The position numbers were made by a program, and so were the translations under genes. Positions 54,076 through 63,053 of a stretch of 63,356 nucleotides of DNA are shown here, one piece after another (position 1 is the stretch's first letter; every line of letters begins with the position of its first letter). This DNA comes from Pseudomonadota bacterium. GTDB taxonomy: Bacteria; Desulfobacterota; Desulfobacteria; Desulfobacterales; Desulfosarcinaceae. The notes beneath the pieces were generated by a model that worked only from the letters and a program-made list of their open reading frames with translations, ran no database searches and was not told the origin of the DNA. The DNA is taken from the NCBI GenBank assembly GCA_023435265.1, contig JAEYRZ010000208.1:1-63356 (forward strand). Direction: 5' to 3'.

Positions 54076-55437
54076 ATGAAGAAATTCAAGCAGTACCTGC
54101 TGGTCCGCGCCATCTGCACACTGTTCGCGCTCTTGGCCAAAATCCGCAACGATACTCTTTTCCGGCGCGCCTACACGCTGCTCGTGCTGCTGGCAGCGGT
54201 TCTGGTCAAAAAGGATTATTACGTTGAGAAGATATATTGGATCAAACGCCTCTTCGACCGCAACCATCCCAGCCTGACCGTGACCCGCAGGATCCTGCGA
54301 AATACCAACCCCCACCATCGCAATGCCATCGTCAAGGCGGCCGTCATCAACCAGTTGCTGCTCGGCACCAATCGGCGCAAAGCCTTCTGCGACCGCAACG
54401 GCCTGTATCCCCCGGGTTTCTTCGTGATCAGTCCCAGCATGAAGTGCAACCTGCGCTGTTTCGGATGCTACGCCGGAGCCTACGACAAATCGGCTGAACT
54501 GAGCTATGCCGAAATCGACGACGTCCTCGATCAGGCCAAGGCCATGGGGATTCACTTCTGCGTGGTTTCGGGGGGCGAGCCATTCTTCTATCCGAGCATC
54601 TTCGATCTTTTCGCCAAGCACCGCGACGTGATCTTCCATGTCTACACGCATGGCGGCCTGCTCGACGAAGAAACCTGCCGGCGCCTGGCCGAAGTGGGCA
54701 ACGTCATTCCGGCGATCAGCGTGGAAGGCTTTGAAGCCGAAACGGACGCCCGGCGCGGCAAAGGCCATTACCGCCGCGTGATGAAGGCCATGCACACGCT
54801 GCGCCGCGCGGGGGTGCTGTTCGGCTTTTCGGCCACCCTGACCCGCCGCAACGCCGACCTGCTCGGCAGCGACCGCTTTGTCGACGCCATGATCGCCCAG
54901 GGGTGCATCCTGGGGTGGTATTTCATGTACGTTCCGGTGGGCTATGCGCCCGATGCGGAATTGATGATGACCCCCGAGCAGCGCGGCCGCCAGTTCGAAC
55001 GCCTGGTTCAACTGCGCAACACCAAGCCGATTCTTCTGGCCGACTTCTGGAACGACGGCCCGGTGGTCGGGGGGTGTATTTCGGGCGGACGCAAATACCT
55101 GCACGTCAACGCCAACGGCGACATCGAGCCGTGCGTCTTCTGTCATTTCGCAACCCACAACATCCGGCGGCATTCGCTCCAGGAAGCGGTGGCCGGGCCT
55201 TTGTTCCGTTCCATCCGCTGCGACCTGGCCAAGGACGAGAACCTCCTGCGGCCCTGCATCATTGTCGACCGCCCGCACATCAGCCGGCAGGCGATCGCCG
55301 AACACGGGGCTTATTTCACCCATCCGGGAGCCGAGATCGTCTACCGGGAAATGGTCGACCAGATCGACGCCTACGCCCGCAGCTACGGCCGCATCGCCGA
55401 CGATCTGTGGGAGAAGTACTTCTGCCGGAAGAACTGA
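54076..55437 (+). CDS. Radical SAM protein with N-terminal extension
   Basis: A 453-residue protein; ATG 54076 sits 8 bp after GGGAG. After a ~110-residue N-terminal region with one hydrophobic stretch, the radical SAM cluster motif CNLRCFGC (Cys124, Cys128, Cys131) occurs, followed by VVSGGEPFFYP. A C-terminal block with several Cys (CISGGRKYLHVNANGDIEPCVFCHF) suggests an auxiliary cluster (SPASM-like). The sequence resembles enzymes modifying lipids or hopanoids such as HpnH. Its substrate in this cluster is unknown. Confidence 0.87.
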   Translation: MKKFKQYLLVRAICTLFALLAKIRNDTLFRRAYTLLVLLAAVLVKKDYYVEKIYWIKRLFDRNHPSLTVTRRILRNTNPHHRNAIVKAAVINQLLLGTNRRKAFCDRNGLYPPGFFVISPSMKCNLRCFGCYAGAYDKSAELSYAEIDDVLDQAKAMGIHFCVVSGGEPFFYPSIFDLFAKHRDVIFHVYTHGGLLDEETCRRLAEVGNVIPAISVEGFEAETDARRGKGHYRRVMKAMHTLRRAGVLFGFSATLTRRNADLLGSDRFVDAMIAQGCILGWYFMYVPVGYAPDAELMMTPEQRGRQFERLVQLRNTKPILLADFWNDGPVVGGCISGGRKYLHVNANGDIEPCVFCHFATHNIRRHSLQEAVAGPLFRSIRCDLAKDENLLRPCIIVDRPHISRQAIAEHGAYFTHPGAEIVYREMVDQIDAYARSYGRIADDLWEKYFCRKN

Positions 55438-55599
55438 AGAGGCGGATCGAACCCAATTCCCGAGCAGCGCCTTTTCCCGAAACAATGCCACCGGCGGATG
55501 GACGCCGGGCGACTGGAACGCACCTCCGGCGACCCTCAGAAGGGAAATCGGGTTCGGACCGGACGTCGACGCGATCCGAAGACCACAAGGGCAGAACCG

Positions 55600-58116
55600 A
55601 TGCACCGCCTGATTTTGCGACATCCCCGCTTGATTTTATGGTCGGCCAGCCTGATCACCCTTGCCGCCCTGCTCGCCGGCTCGCGCCTGCGCCTGGAATT
55701 GAACCTGTTGACGCTGCTGCCGCCCCACAATCCCCAAACGCGCGCCTTTCTTGAGGTGAGCGAAAAAATCGGGCTGCAGTCGGTGTTGATCGCCGTGGTG
55801 CGGCCGGTCGAAGGCATCGGGCCGCAAACCCTCGAGACATTCAGCGAACACCTGGCGAACGCGTTGCGTTCCAGTCCGCTGGTCAAGGGCGTTCGGTACC
55901 GGAGAGACGAAACGGACCTGGTGCGCCTCTATCCTTTGCTGCTGCGTCATTTACCACACCTCCTGACGCCCGAAGCGCTGGGGGTGCTGCCTGGAAAACT
56001 GACTGCAGAGGCCGTACAGGAGCGCGTGGCAGCCAATAGAAAACTGCTGCTGAGCCCCCTGGGGCTCGCCGCCCAGCCTTTTATACTGGCCGATCCCCTG
56101 GGGCTTGGCGAACTGCTGCAGGATAGAAACAATCTGCCTTCCCAAGCGATGCTCGCTGCCGGGACGTCCGGGCATTTCAAAACCGCGGACGGATCGTACC
56201 TCATTTTTGTCGAGGCTTCGGAGCCGCCGGAGAATATCCCTTTCAGCCGGCAATTGATGGCCGAGGTTCTGCAGATCGAAGCGACCGCCCGGCAACTGGC
56301 CGTCGACAGCATTCACCCGGCGCTTGCGACGGTTGCCATCGAGCATACCGGGGGGTACCCCATTGCGGTCAATGACGAAGCGCAGACCAAACGCGATATT
56401 CAGGTGACCATCGCCACCTCGCTGATCGGCGTGCTTGCCGTTTTCGGTTTGTGCCTGCGGCGTCTGTCGACGCTTGCGCAGGTCGGCGCGGCATTGCTGA
56501 TCAGCATGGTCTGGACGCTGGGGCTGGCCGGCCTGCTCTTCGGGCACCTCAACCTGTTGACCTGTATTTTTTCGTGCGTCCTGGCCGGCCTGGGAATCGA
56601 TTTCGCCATTCACATCACCAATCGCTTCTACAATAACAGGGTGCACAGCGCTCCAGGAGAACGGCTGGCCAACACGTTCCGCCACACGACCGGACCGGTG
56701 ATCGTCGGCGCCGTAACTACGGCGGCCGCATTTTTTGCCGTCGGTGCTTCCGATTTTCGCGGTTTCCGCGAATTGGGCATTCTGACCGGTGCGGGCTTGC
56801 TGCTGTGCCTCGCGGTCATGCTTTTTCTGCTGCCGGTCCTGCTGCTGCGCAGCACGGCCAAACAGGCGGATCGCCCCATGGGCATGGCGGGTTTCGGCCT
56901 GCAGGGGTTTTTGACCCTCGCGGTCCGCCGCCCTGGACGGGTTCTGGCCGCCGCCGGCATCGCGGCCGCACTGTTGTCCAGCGCCGCTCCCGCTGTCCGA
57001 TTCGACGACAACCTGCGGAATTTTCGGCCGCCGGACGATCGCGCCCTGCAGTTGCAGGAAGAGGTGACCGCCTGGCTGGGGGGGTCGACCGCATCGGCGC
57101 TGCTCGTGGTGCAAGGCGACTCGGAAGCGGGGGCGCTCGATCGCGCAGGACACATCTGGCAGGCCCTTCAGCCGCTGCAGGTCCAGGGAAGCGTTGCGGC
57201 GATCGCGGCGCTGCAGAGTTTTCTGCCGGCCCCTGAACAGCAGCGCCGGGCGCTGGCGCTCATCCACACGGGATTCCGGCCGGAGTGGGAGCGCATCCAG
57301 AAGGATTTCAACGATGCTTTGGCCGCAAACGGACTTCAGCGGCTTTCCGTTTACGACGAGTATTTCGATACGCTCAAAACGGCCTTCCAGGACACCGAGG
57401 TCCTGCTTCCGACCCATCTGGAAGAAACCGAACTGCGCCCCCTGCTGCATCTTTTTCAGTACACGGCGGACGGCCTTTTCAAATCGGTGATCTATATCCG
57501 GCCGGCGAGCGACTTATGGTCACGCGAGGAGGCGGGCCTTTTCCGCCGCACCATCGAGGAACGCCTGGCGGAAACGGGCATCCCGGCCGAGCACTACACA
57601 CTGACCAGCGGCCACCTGCTCTCCGCCGAATTGAAGCACATCATTCTGTCCAACCTGGGCAGGGCGCTGGTTCTGGCGGTTATTGCGATCGTGGCGGTAT
57701 TGCTGCTCTATTACCGCAGCGCATTGCTGCTGATCGGTGCCCTTCTTCCCGTGGGCGCGGCGCTGGCAATGCTGGCCGGCATGATGGCCCTGCTCAAGAT
57801 CGATTTCAACCTGCTCAACGTGATCGTGCTGCCCATGGTGGTGGGCATCGGCATCGACGACGGGGTGCACCTGACCAACACCTTCCGCGGCAGCGGCGGC
57901 CGCTTCGATCCGGCCGAGATGGCGGCCACCGCGCGCGGCTGCGTATTGACCAGCCTGACCACCATGGTCGGATTCGGTTCCATTGCCGTATCTCATTATC
58001 CCGGCCTCAGGAGCATGGGGCTTGTGGCCCTTCTGGGCGTCGGACTATGCCTGCTCTCGGCCATCCTGCTGCTGATGCCGCTTCTGGCGCTGATCGGCAG
58101 AAAGGCGAATCGATGA
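55600..58116 (+). CDS. MMPL/RND-type lipid exporter
   Basis: An 838-residue transporter with two RND-like halves of about six membrane segments, each with the conserved Asp motif (GLGIDFAIHITNRF near residue 330; GIGIDDGVHLTNTF near residue 750). MMPL proteins such as HpnN export hopanoids or glycolipids; MMPL genes are regular in aryl-polyene clusters. It is placed to move the cluster product across the inner membrane. Start ATG 55600 follows AAGGGCAG. Its last 72 bp overlap the convergent methyltransferase gene. Confidence 0.92.
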   Translation: MHRLILRHPRLILWSASLITLAALLAGSRLRLELNLLTLLPPHNPQTRAFLEVSEKIGLQSVLIAVVRPVEGIGPQTLETFSEHLANALRSSPLVKGVRYRRDETDLVRLYPLLLRHLPHLLTPEALGVLPGKLTAEAVQERVAANRKLLLSPLGLAAQPFILADPLGLGELLQDRNNLPSQAMLAAGTSGHFKTADGSYLIFVEASEPPENIPFSRQLMAEVLQIEATARQLAVDSIHPALATVAIEHTGGYPIAVNDEAQTKRDIQVTIATSLIGVLAVFGLCLRRLSTLAQVGAALLISMVWTLGLAGLLFGHLNLLTCIFSCVLAGLGIDFAIHITNRFYNNRVHSAPGERLANTFRHTTGPVIVGAVTTAAAFFAVGASDFRGFRELGILTGAGLLLCLAVMLFLLPVLLLRSTAKQADRPMGMAGFGLQGFLTLAVRRPGRVLAAAGIAAALLSSAAPAVRFDDNLRNFRPPDDRALQLQEEVTAWLGGSTASALLVVQGDSEAGALDRAGHIWQALQPLQVQGSVAAIAALQSFLPAPEQQRRALALIHTGFRPEWERIQKDFNDALAANGLQRLSVYDEYFDTLKTAFQDTEVLLPTHLEETELRPLLHLFQYTADGLFKSVIYIRPASDLWSREEAGLFRRTIEERLAETGIPAEHYTLTSGHLLSAELKHIILSNLGRALVLAVIAIVAVLLLYYRSALLLIGALLPVGAALAMLAGMMALLKIDFNLLNVIVLPMVVGIGIDDGVHLTNTFRGSGGRFDPAEMAATARGCVLTSLTTMVGFGSIAVSHYPGLRSMGLVALLGVGLCLLSAILLLMPLLALIGRKANR

Positions 58117-58980
58117 GTCGGGGCGATGTGAGCGTACGCCTTCAATCAACCGGTCCGCGCGGCGGGCGAGCGTGGTTTTGCTGACACCCGGCAGCAGCCA
58201 CCGTCCGCGCGAAATGCGCTCCAACATCCGGGCCAGGCCGCCGAAAATTGAGCTGCACAGCCGGGCGGCCGGGTTCGCCGGCAGCGTGTAGCCGCCGATG
58301 GTCGTGCGCATCGCGGAGAAACCACAGCGCGTCAGCAGGTCGGCCATGCTGCTGGGGGAGAAATCGTACATGTGAAACGGGGTGTGATACAGGTCCAGCC
58401 GGCCGGCCGCAGGGCCCAGCAGCCGCACGATGGGCGTCGAGTGGGGCCAGCGCAAAAGCAGGAGTCCATCCGGCTTCAACCAGCGGCGCAGGCGCATCAA
58501 CATGGCCCGCGGATCGCCGAGATGTTCGATGACATAGAAGAGGGTGATCACGTCGAAGCGCGCTTCGGGCCAATCGAGCGCTTCCAGCGGCTGCGCAGCC
58601 ACCTCCAGCCCCAACCGCCTGCGGGCATGGCGCACACCCGCCGGTGCGATCTCCACACCTTGGACCTGCCACCCGCGCCGCGCCATCTCGGCCAGAAAAA
58701 AGCCATAACCAGAACCGATATCCAGCAGGCAGCCACCTTCCGGTTTTGCGCCGGCGATCAAATCCGCGGACCGGACGATGACCGGTTGCATCATCCGCCG
58801 CCAATTATCGATATCCTGCGGACGATCCGGAAGATAGCCGTCGTAGGCCGCGATGATCGCTTGCCCCGTCGGCTGCGGCCTGAGCTGAACCAGCCCGCAA
58901 GCCTGGCAGCGCAGGTAATGCCAGTCGCCCCGCCGGAATATGCGGCGCAGATCCCGGCCGCTGCACAGCATGCAGGACAT
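58045..58980 (-). CDS. Class I SAM-dependent methyltransferase with zinc-ribbon N-terminus
   Basis: The 311-residue protein begins with a Cys4 zinc-ribbon-like module (CMLC and CQAC pairs), then a class I methyltransferase core with LLDIGSGYGFFLAEMA (motif I) and FDVITLFYVIEHLGDP (motif post-I). It is C- or O-methylation-type and would tailor the lipid or a sugar. ATG 58980 is chosen over an upstream in-frame start at 59040 because it begins the zinc ribbon and avoids overlap with the next gene. Its 3' end overlaps the MMPL gene in antisense by 72 bp. Confidence 0.88.
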   Translation of the reverse strand: MSCMLCSGRDLRRIFRRGDWHYLRCQACGLVQLRPQPTGQAIIAAYDGYLPDRPQDIDNWRRMMQPVIVRSADLIAGAKPEGGCLLDIGSGYGFFLAEMARRGWQVQGVEIAPAGVRHARRRLGLEVAAQPLEALDWPEARFDVITLFYVIEHLGDPRAMLMRLRRWLKPDGLLLLRWPHSTPIVRLLGPAAGRLDLYHTPFHMYDFSPSSMADLLTRCGFSAMRTTIGGYTLPANPAARLCSSIFGGLARMLERISRGRWLLPGVSKTTLARRADRLIEGVRSHRPDSSIRLSADQRQKRHQQQDGREQA

Positions 58981-59002
58981 GGGGGATCGCCGGCCGCCCG
59001 GT

Positions 59003-59512
59003 TCAGACCGCATCGCGCAGCTCGCATGCGTTGCCTGCATTGCGCTCCAGATGCGCCTTGAGGTTGTCCAGAAACTGCTCGGTCAAGTCGTTGTGGCGCG
59101 TCCGGCCCTTCCACTTCCAGATCAAACGCATGAACCCACGCGGCGCGACGCTGATGGTATGCAAGACCCGGGTGCCGTTTGCTTCCGGGACCAGCTCCCA
59201 TATCTCGGTGCCGCCTTTGAAGGGGCCGTCCAGAAAGGATAGTTCGATTCTGCGGCCGGGCAGCACCCGCCCCACCCGGCTGTGCCAGGCAAGCTTGATG
59301 AGGTGGTCGATGTGGGTCGTCACCCGCGTGCCCGTCCGGTAGGGCGGCGGAGTGTCGAAACGGACCCGCGTGTAGGGGGGAATCAACCGGGTAAACGCCT
59401 CGGGATCGGTCAGAACCGTAAAAACGTGATCGGAATCCGTCGCAATCCAGCGTTCATGCCGGTTTTGTTCGCCGCGTGCGCCGAAAGCCTGGTGCTGCAT
59501 AATGCTTTTCAT
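59003..59512 (-). CDS. SRPBCC-family protein (polyketide cyclase/START-like)
   Basis: This 169-residue protein has the SRPBCC pattern: HERWIATDSDHVFTVLTDPEAFTRLIPP, IDHLIKLAWHSRVGRVLPG, GGTEIWELVPEANGTRVLHTI. The family binds lipophilic ligands in a deep cavity; members include cyclases and lipid carriers. In a polyketide-like cluster, cyclisation or lipid handling is plausible. It forms a minus-strand pair with the methyltransferase. Confidence 0.85.
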   Translation of the reverse strand: MKSIMQHQAFGARGEQNRHERWIATDSDHVFTVLTDPEAFTRLIPPYTRVRFDTPPPYRTGTRVTTHIDHLIKLAWHSRVGRVLPGRRIELSFLDGPFKGGTEIWELVPEANGTRVLHTISVAPRGFMRLIWKWKGRTRHNDLTEQFLDNLKAHLERNAGNACELRDAV

Positions 59513-59651
59513 TTCGATCGTCCGCTCCGCCGGGCGCCGGTGCGCTCAATTGACTTTTCAAGGCATTGCTCTATAATCGCGGCCGTTTCGACTCTGCGCC
59601 GAGGCGCAAGCACATAAGCACAGCCGTTCCGGGGTGTAAAGGGCTTTTCGA

Positions 59652-60590
59652 ATGCGACGCCACCTGCTGGATTCGCCGATCGCGTACCTGGCGATCTACT
59701 ATACGGTGCGCAACCTTCCGCGCCGGCTCTGCCGATGGATGGGACAAGGGGTCGGCTGGTTGGTCTTTGTATTTTCCAGGAAAGACCGCCGCAATCTGAG
59801 CCGCAATTTCAGTCTGGCCCTGGAGCGGCCGCCCTCACATCCGGCGGTGCAGCGCGCCGTTCGAGGCATTTTCCGTAACTACGCCCGCTACCTGGTGGAC
59901 TTCTTTCTATTTCCACAGCTCGGCGCAGCGCGCGTGCGATCCTATTTCAGCGTCATCCAGGGCGAAGATCGGCTGCAAACGGCCCTGAAGAAAGGCCGGG
60001 GGGTTATTCTGGTGTCGGCCCATGTGGGAAACTGGGAGATCGGAGGCAACCTCCTGAGCGTACTCGGTTATCCATTGACGGTGGTCGGCCTGGCGCACAA
60101 TACACCCCGGACCAATGCACTGGTTCGGCACCTGCGTTCCCTGCGCGGCATCGAGGTGATCGAGGTGGGTCCGTCGACGTTCGGCGCCGTCGAAATTCTC
60201 AATGAACTGCGCCGCAACCGGATCGTGGCCATGATCGGCGACCGCGATCACCTGGGCACCGGCCGCCCGGTGCGTTTTCTGGGCCGACACATAAAGCTGC
60301 CGCCCGGACCGGTGATTCTGGCCATGCTTTCCGGAGCAGCGCTGATGCCCACCTTTGTACTCGAAGAGCCGGACGGCACCTACTCCGGCATCATCGAGGC
60401 GCCTCTCGGGTTGGCGTGCGACGGAAACCGCGATGCGGCCGTGGAGTACAACCTGAACCGGCTGGCGCAAGTGTTCGAGCGCTACATCCGCCGCTATCCG
60501 GAACAGTGGTACTGCCCCGAACCCCTGGACGAACCGGTGCAAACCCGTACATGGAGAGAAGGTGATCTGGAAACCGCTGAAATTTCCTGA
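59652..60590 (+). CDS. Lysophospholipid/lipid A-type acyltransferase (LpxL/HtrB-like)
   Basis: The 312-residue protein has the acyltransferase catalytic block SAHVGNWEIGGNLL (His in HxxNWE-type motif), and IGDRDHLGTGRPVRFLGR. It has a hydrophobic N-terminus and an inner-membrane location is expected. It would acylate a lipid with the cluster's ACP-bound chain. The gene end overlaps the LolA-like gene by 29 bp. Confidence 0.9.
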   Translation: MRRHLLDSPIAYLAIYYTVRNLPRRLCRWMGQGVGWLVFVFSRKDRRNLSRNFSLALERPPSHPAVQRAVRGIFRNYARYLVDFFLFPQLGAARVRSYFSVIQGEDRLQTALKKGRGVILVSAHVGNWEIGGNLLSVLGYPLTVVGLAHNTPRTNALVRHLRSLRGIEVIEVGPSTFGAVEILNELRRNRIVAMIGDRDHLGTGRPVRFLGRHIKLPPGPVILAMLSGAALMPTFVLEEPDGTYSGIIEAPLGLACDGNRDAAVEYNLNRLAQVFERYIRRYPEQWYCPEPLDEPVQTRTWREGDLETAEIS

Positions 60591-61320
60591 GGCTTTCACA
60601 GTGCGCCGCCGCTTGCGCACCGTTTCCGCCGCCGTGACGGTCATCGTGCTTGCGCTTCTTTTCCCCTGGCTCCTTCCCGCCCGCGCGCCGGCCGCCGGGG
60701 AGGCACCCTCCGCAGCGGACCCGGCGACTTTACGGATCCTCGAACGGATCAGAGCCCGTGAAACATCCCTGCGGACGTTCAGTGCGCGTTTCGAGCAGAT
60801 CCAGAAATCGCAGTTGTTCGAACAGATCGTTCGTTCGGAAGGCATCATTCACTATGACGCCCGGGGCAAACTGCTCTTTCGGGTGACCGCTCCCGCGCCG
60901 CTCTGGATCATCTTCGACTGCGGAACGATCATGATCCACGATCCCGAACAAGGCCGCACCCGGCGCCGCGACGTCGGCAGCCGCCAGAATCTGCTCAAGC
61001 GGTACTTCGGTCTGGGGGAATCGCTCGAAGAACTGCTCCGGCGCTTCGATATTCAGGCCGTCGAAAACAGGCCGCTGCCGGGCGTCACCCTGCGCATGAT
61101 CCCGCGGGAGGACCGGTTATCGAAGCAGGTGCGGTTGATCTCGGCCGATGTGGATGATAAGAGTTGGCTGCCGCGGGAAATCTTTATCCAGCGCTCCGAG
61201 ACGGAATGGTCGCGCATCCGCCTGGAATTCACCCGTCTCGATCAACCCCTGCCGGCGGATGCCTTCGACGTTCCCGGAATAAGCGCCCACCCGCCGGCCG
61301 CAACCAAGGAGAGGCCATGA
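60562..61320 (+). CDS. LolA-like outer membrane lipoprotein carrier
   Basis: A 252-residue secreted protein with a signal segment (TVSAAVTVIVLALLFPWLLPARA) and the LolA-type barrel core (TFSARFEQIQKSQLFEQIVRSEG; KLLFRVTAPAPLWIIFD). The start GTG at 60562 follows GGAGAGAA; GTG 60601 is an alternative. In aryl-polyene clusters a LolA-family protein accompanies the MMPL exporter and is thought to ferry the lipid through the periplasm. The stop overlaps the next start (ATGA). Confidence 0.9.
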   Translation: MIWKPLKFPEAFTVRRRLRTVSAAVTVIVLALLFPWLLPARAPAAGEAPSAADPATLRILERIRARETSLRTFSARFEQIQKSQLFEQIVRSEGIIHYDARGKLLFRVTAPAPLWIIFDCGTIMIHDPEQGRTRRRDVGSRQNLLKRYFGLGESLEELLRRFDIQAVENRPLPGVTLRMIPREDRLSKQVRLISADVDDKSWLPREIFIQRSETEWSRIRLEFTRLDQPLPADAFDVPGISAHPPAATKERP

Positions 61321-62099
61321 AAAAATTCTACCCGATCACTCATGATGAGTTCGTAAAAAGTCTCCGGGCCGACGGCGCCGTAAAAAGTTCAAGATCAAGG
61401 CGCCGCGAATCCCGTGACCCGAGGCGTACTTATAGTACGCCGCAGGGACAACGGGATGAAGCGCAACGCAGATATTGGACTTTTTACGGCGCCGTCACTA
61501 TTCTGCTTTGCTGTTTGCTGGCAGGCCTCAGCGCCGACGCAGCGGCGCAGGAGAACGCCGGCGCCTCTCCGCCACCATACGGCCGGGCCGCCGACCTGAT
61601 CGCGCAAAAAGAATACGACGCGGCCATCCGCCTGCTGGAGGGGCCTGCGGCCGAGGATCCCTATAAATTCGAGCCCAACTGGCTGCTGGCCACCGCGCTG
61701 CTCGAAAAATGCGAGGCGCTTAAGGCGGACCAGAACACCGCATACCGCCATGTGGTCAAGCGGCCCTACGAAATCGGACTGCGTCTCTTCAAGGCCCAAC
61801 CGTCGCGGCCCGAGCCCTATTACCTGATCGCGCGCAGCCTGACCCTCAACGAGCGGCCGCACAAAGCCGGTAAATACATATTGAAGGCCATCTTCTTTTC
61901 CTCGCCGCAGCATCCGTATTACCCCGAATTCCAGATGGTTCTCGGAGACTCCTGGACCGGCCAGATGCTGCAGGGCAATTCGCGCGGCTATGCCAGGGCC
62001 CGAGAAGCCTACCAGACGGCCCGCGAACTGCGGGAGGACCCCGATTTCGCCGGCCGTATCGAGCGCCGCATGCAATACCTCGAATCGAAGCACAAGTAG
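61317..62099 (+). CDS. TPR-like secreted protein with an in-frame palindromic element in its signal region
   Basis: The 260-residue product starts at the ATG overlapping the LolA-like stop. Residues 19-60 are encoded by a 126-bp palindromic element; the hydrophobic signal core TILLCCLLAGLSADAAAQ starts right after it at residue 61. The mature part has TPR-like helices (YGRAADLIAQKEYDAAIRLLEGP; PYYLIARSLTLNERPHKAGKYI). Removing the element would leave a normal signal peptide. TPR proteins assemble complexes; here in the periplasm with LolA/MMPL. No internal in-frame start fits, so the insert is probably translated. Confidence 0.75.
   Translation: MKKFYPITHDEFVKSLRADGAVKSSRSRRRESRDPRRTYSTPQGQRDEAQRRYWTFYGAVTILLCCLLAGLSADAAAQENAGASPPPYGRAADLIAQKEYDAAIRLLEGPAAEDPYKFEPNWLLATALLEKCEALKADQNTAYRHVVKRPYEIGLRLFKAQPSRPEPYYLIARSLTLNERPHKAGKYILKAIFFSSPQHPYYPEFQMVLGDSWTGQMLQGNSRGYARAREAYQTARELREDPDFAGRIERRMQYLESKHK
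61371..61496. repeat. 126-bp palindromic element with 18-bp perfect terminal inverted repeats
   Basis: Left arm GACGGCGCCGTAAAAAGT (61371-61388) is the exact inverse complement of right arm ACTTTTTACGGCGCCGTC (61479-61496). The centre GGCGTAC-TTATA-GTACGCC (61423-61441) is another perfect hairpin and the flanks between pair imperfectly, so the whole element folds into a long stem. Its length is 42 codons, leaving the frame open. A further TTCGTAAAAAGTC copy just to the left (61350-61362) suggests the insert may be larger. It has MITE/REP character. Confidence 0.8.
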
Positions 62100-62105
62100 C
62101 GTATC

Positions 62106-63053
62106 GTGGACGATGATACCGCTTATTTGTTTCCCGGCCAGGGGGCTCAGCACGTCGGAATGGGCGCGGACCTCTGCCGCGAATTTGCGTCCGCCCGGGA
62201 GATTTTCGAAGCGGCCGACGACTGCCTCGGGTTTAATCTCAGACGGATATGCTTCGAGGGTCCTGCCGAACAGCTGAACGATGATCTCATCAGCCAGCTG
62301 GCGGTTTACACGTACAGTTGCGCCCTGATCGCCGTAATGGGACCCGAGCGGCTCGGCACGGGGGTGTTGAGCGGCTACAGCTCCGGCTTTTACGCCGCCG
62401 CCCACGCCGCGGGCTGCTTCGATTTCGTCGCCGGCCTTGAACTCGTACGCAAGGCAGGCGGTCTGCTGCTGAACGCGGCGGCCGAAGATCCCGGCGCGAT
62501 GGGCGTCGTTTTCGGCCTTTCGGCGGAAGCGGTCGAAGCGATCTGCACCCGAATCGGGCCGGTTCAACCGGCGATCTTCAACACGCCGCGACAAACCGTG
62601 GTTTCGGGATCCATCGAAGCGGTAACCACAGCACTGGCGCAGGCCGTCGCCCAAGGCGCACTGGACGCCTACCGGCTGCCTGCGGCGGCCGCCTATCACT
62701 CGACCGGCATGCGCCCGGCCGCCCGCGCGCTTGCGACCGTCCTGGCCGATACGCCGCTGCGGGCGCCGCGGACCCTCCTGATCTCCTACAGCACTTTGCA
62801 GGCCGTGCCCGACGGCGGCGCATTGGCCCGGTTGTTGGCGATGCAGTTATACAGCCCGGTGCGCTGGGTGGAACTTATCCACCTTCTGCACCGCCGGGGA
62901 ATCCGCAGGGTGGTCGAAGTAGGCCCCGGTCAGATGCTTTCCCGCACCGTCCGCTGGATCGCACGCGGGCTCACCGCCCATCCGCTTCCCCGTGCGGCGG
63001 CCGTGAACGCCTATCTGCGACAGGCACCCGGTCGCGAGGCCAATCGCGCATGA
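62106..63053 (+). CDS. FabD-like ACP acyltransferase with altered acyl-binding site
   Basis: The 315-residue protein has the FabD fold: AYLFPGQGAQHVGMGADL, the nucleophile in SGYSSGFYAAAH (Ser92, identical position to E. coli FabD) and catalytic His198 in AYHSTGM. In an ungapped alignment, residue 117 - the Arg that binds the malonyl carboxylate - is Ala, and the GHS of FabD is GYS. The enzyme may therefore transfer a non-malonyl acyl group. The start is GTG 62106 (six bases after the TPR stop). It is followed by a FabZ-like gene, with overlapping ATGA. Confidence 0.88.
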   Translation: MDDDTAYLFPGQGAQHVGMGADLCREFASAREIFEAADDCLGFNLRRICFEGPAEQLNDDLISQLAVYTYSCALIAVMGPERLGTGVLSGYSSGFYAAAHAAGCFDFVAGLELVRKAGGLLLNAAAEDPGAMGVVFGLSAEAVEAICTRIGPVQPAIFNTPRQTVVSGSIEAVTTALAQAVAQGALDAYRLPAAAAYHSTGMRPAARALATVLADTPLRAPRTLLISYSTLQAVPDGGALARLLAMQLYSPVRWVELIHLLHRRGIRRVVEVGPGQMLSRTVRWIARGLTAHPLPRAAAVNAYLRQAPGREANRA

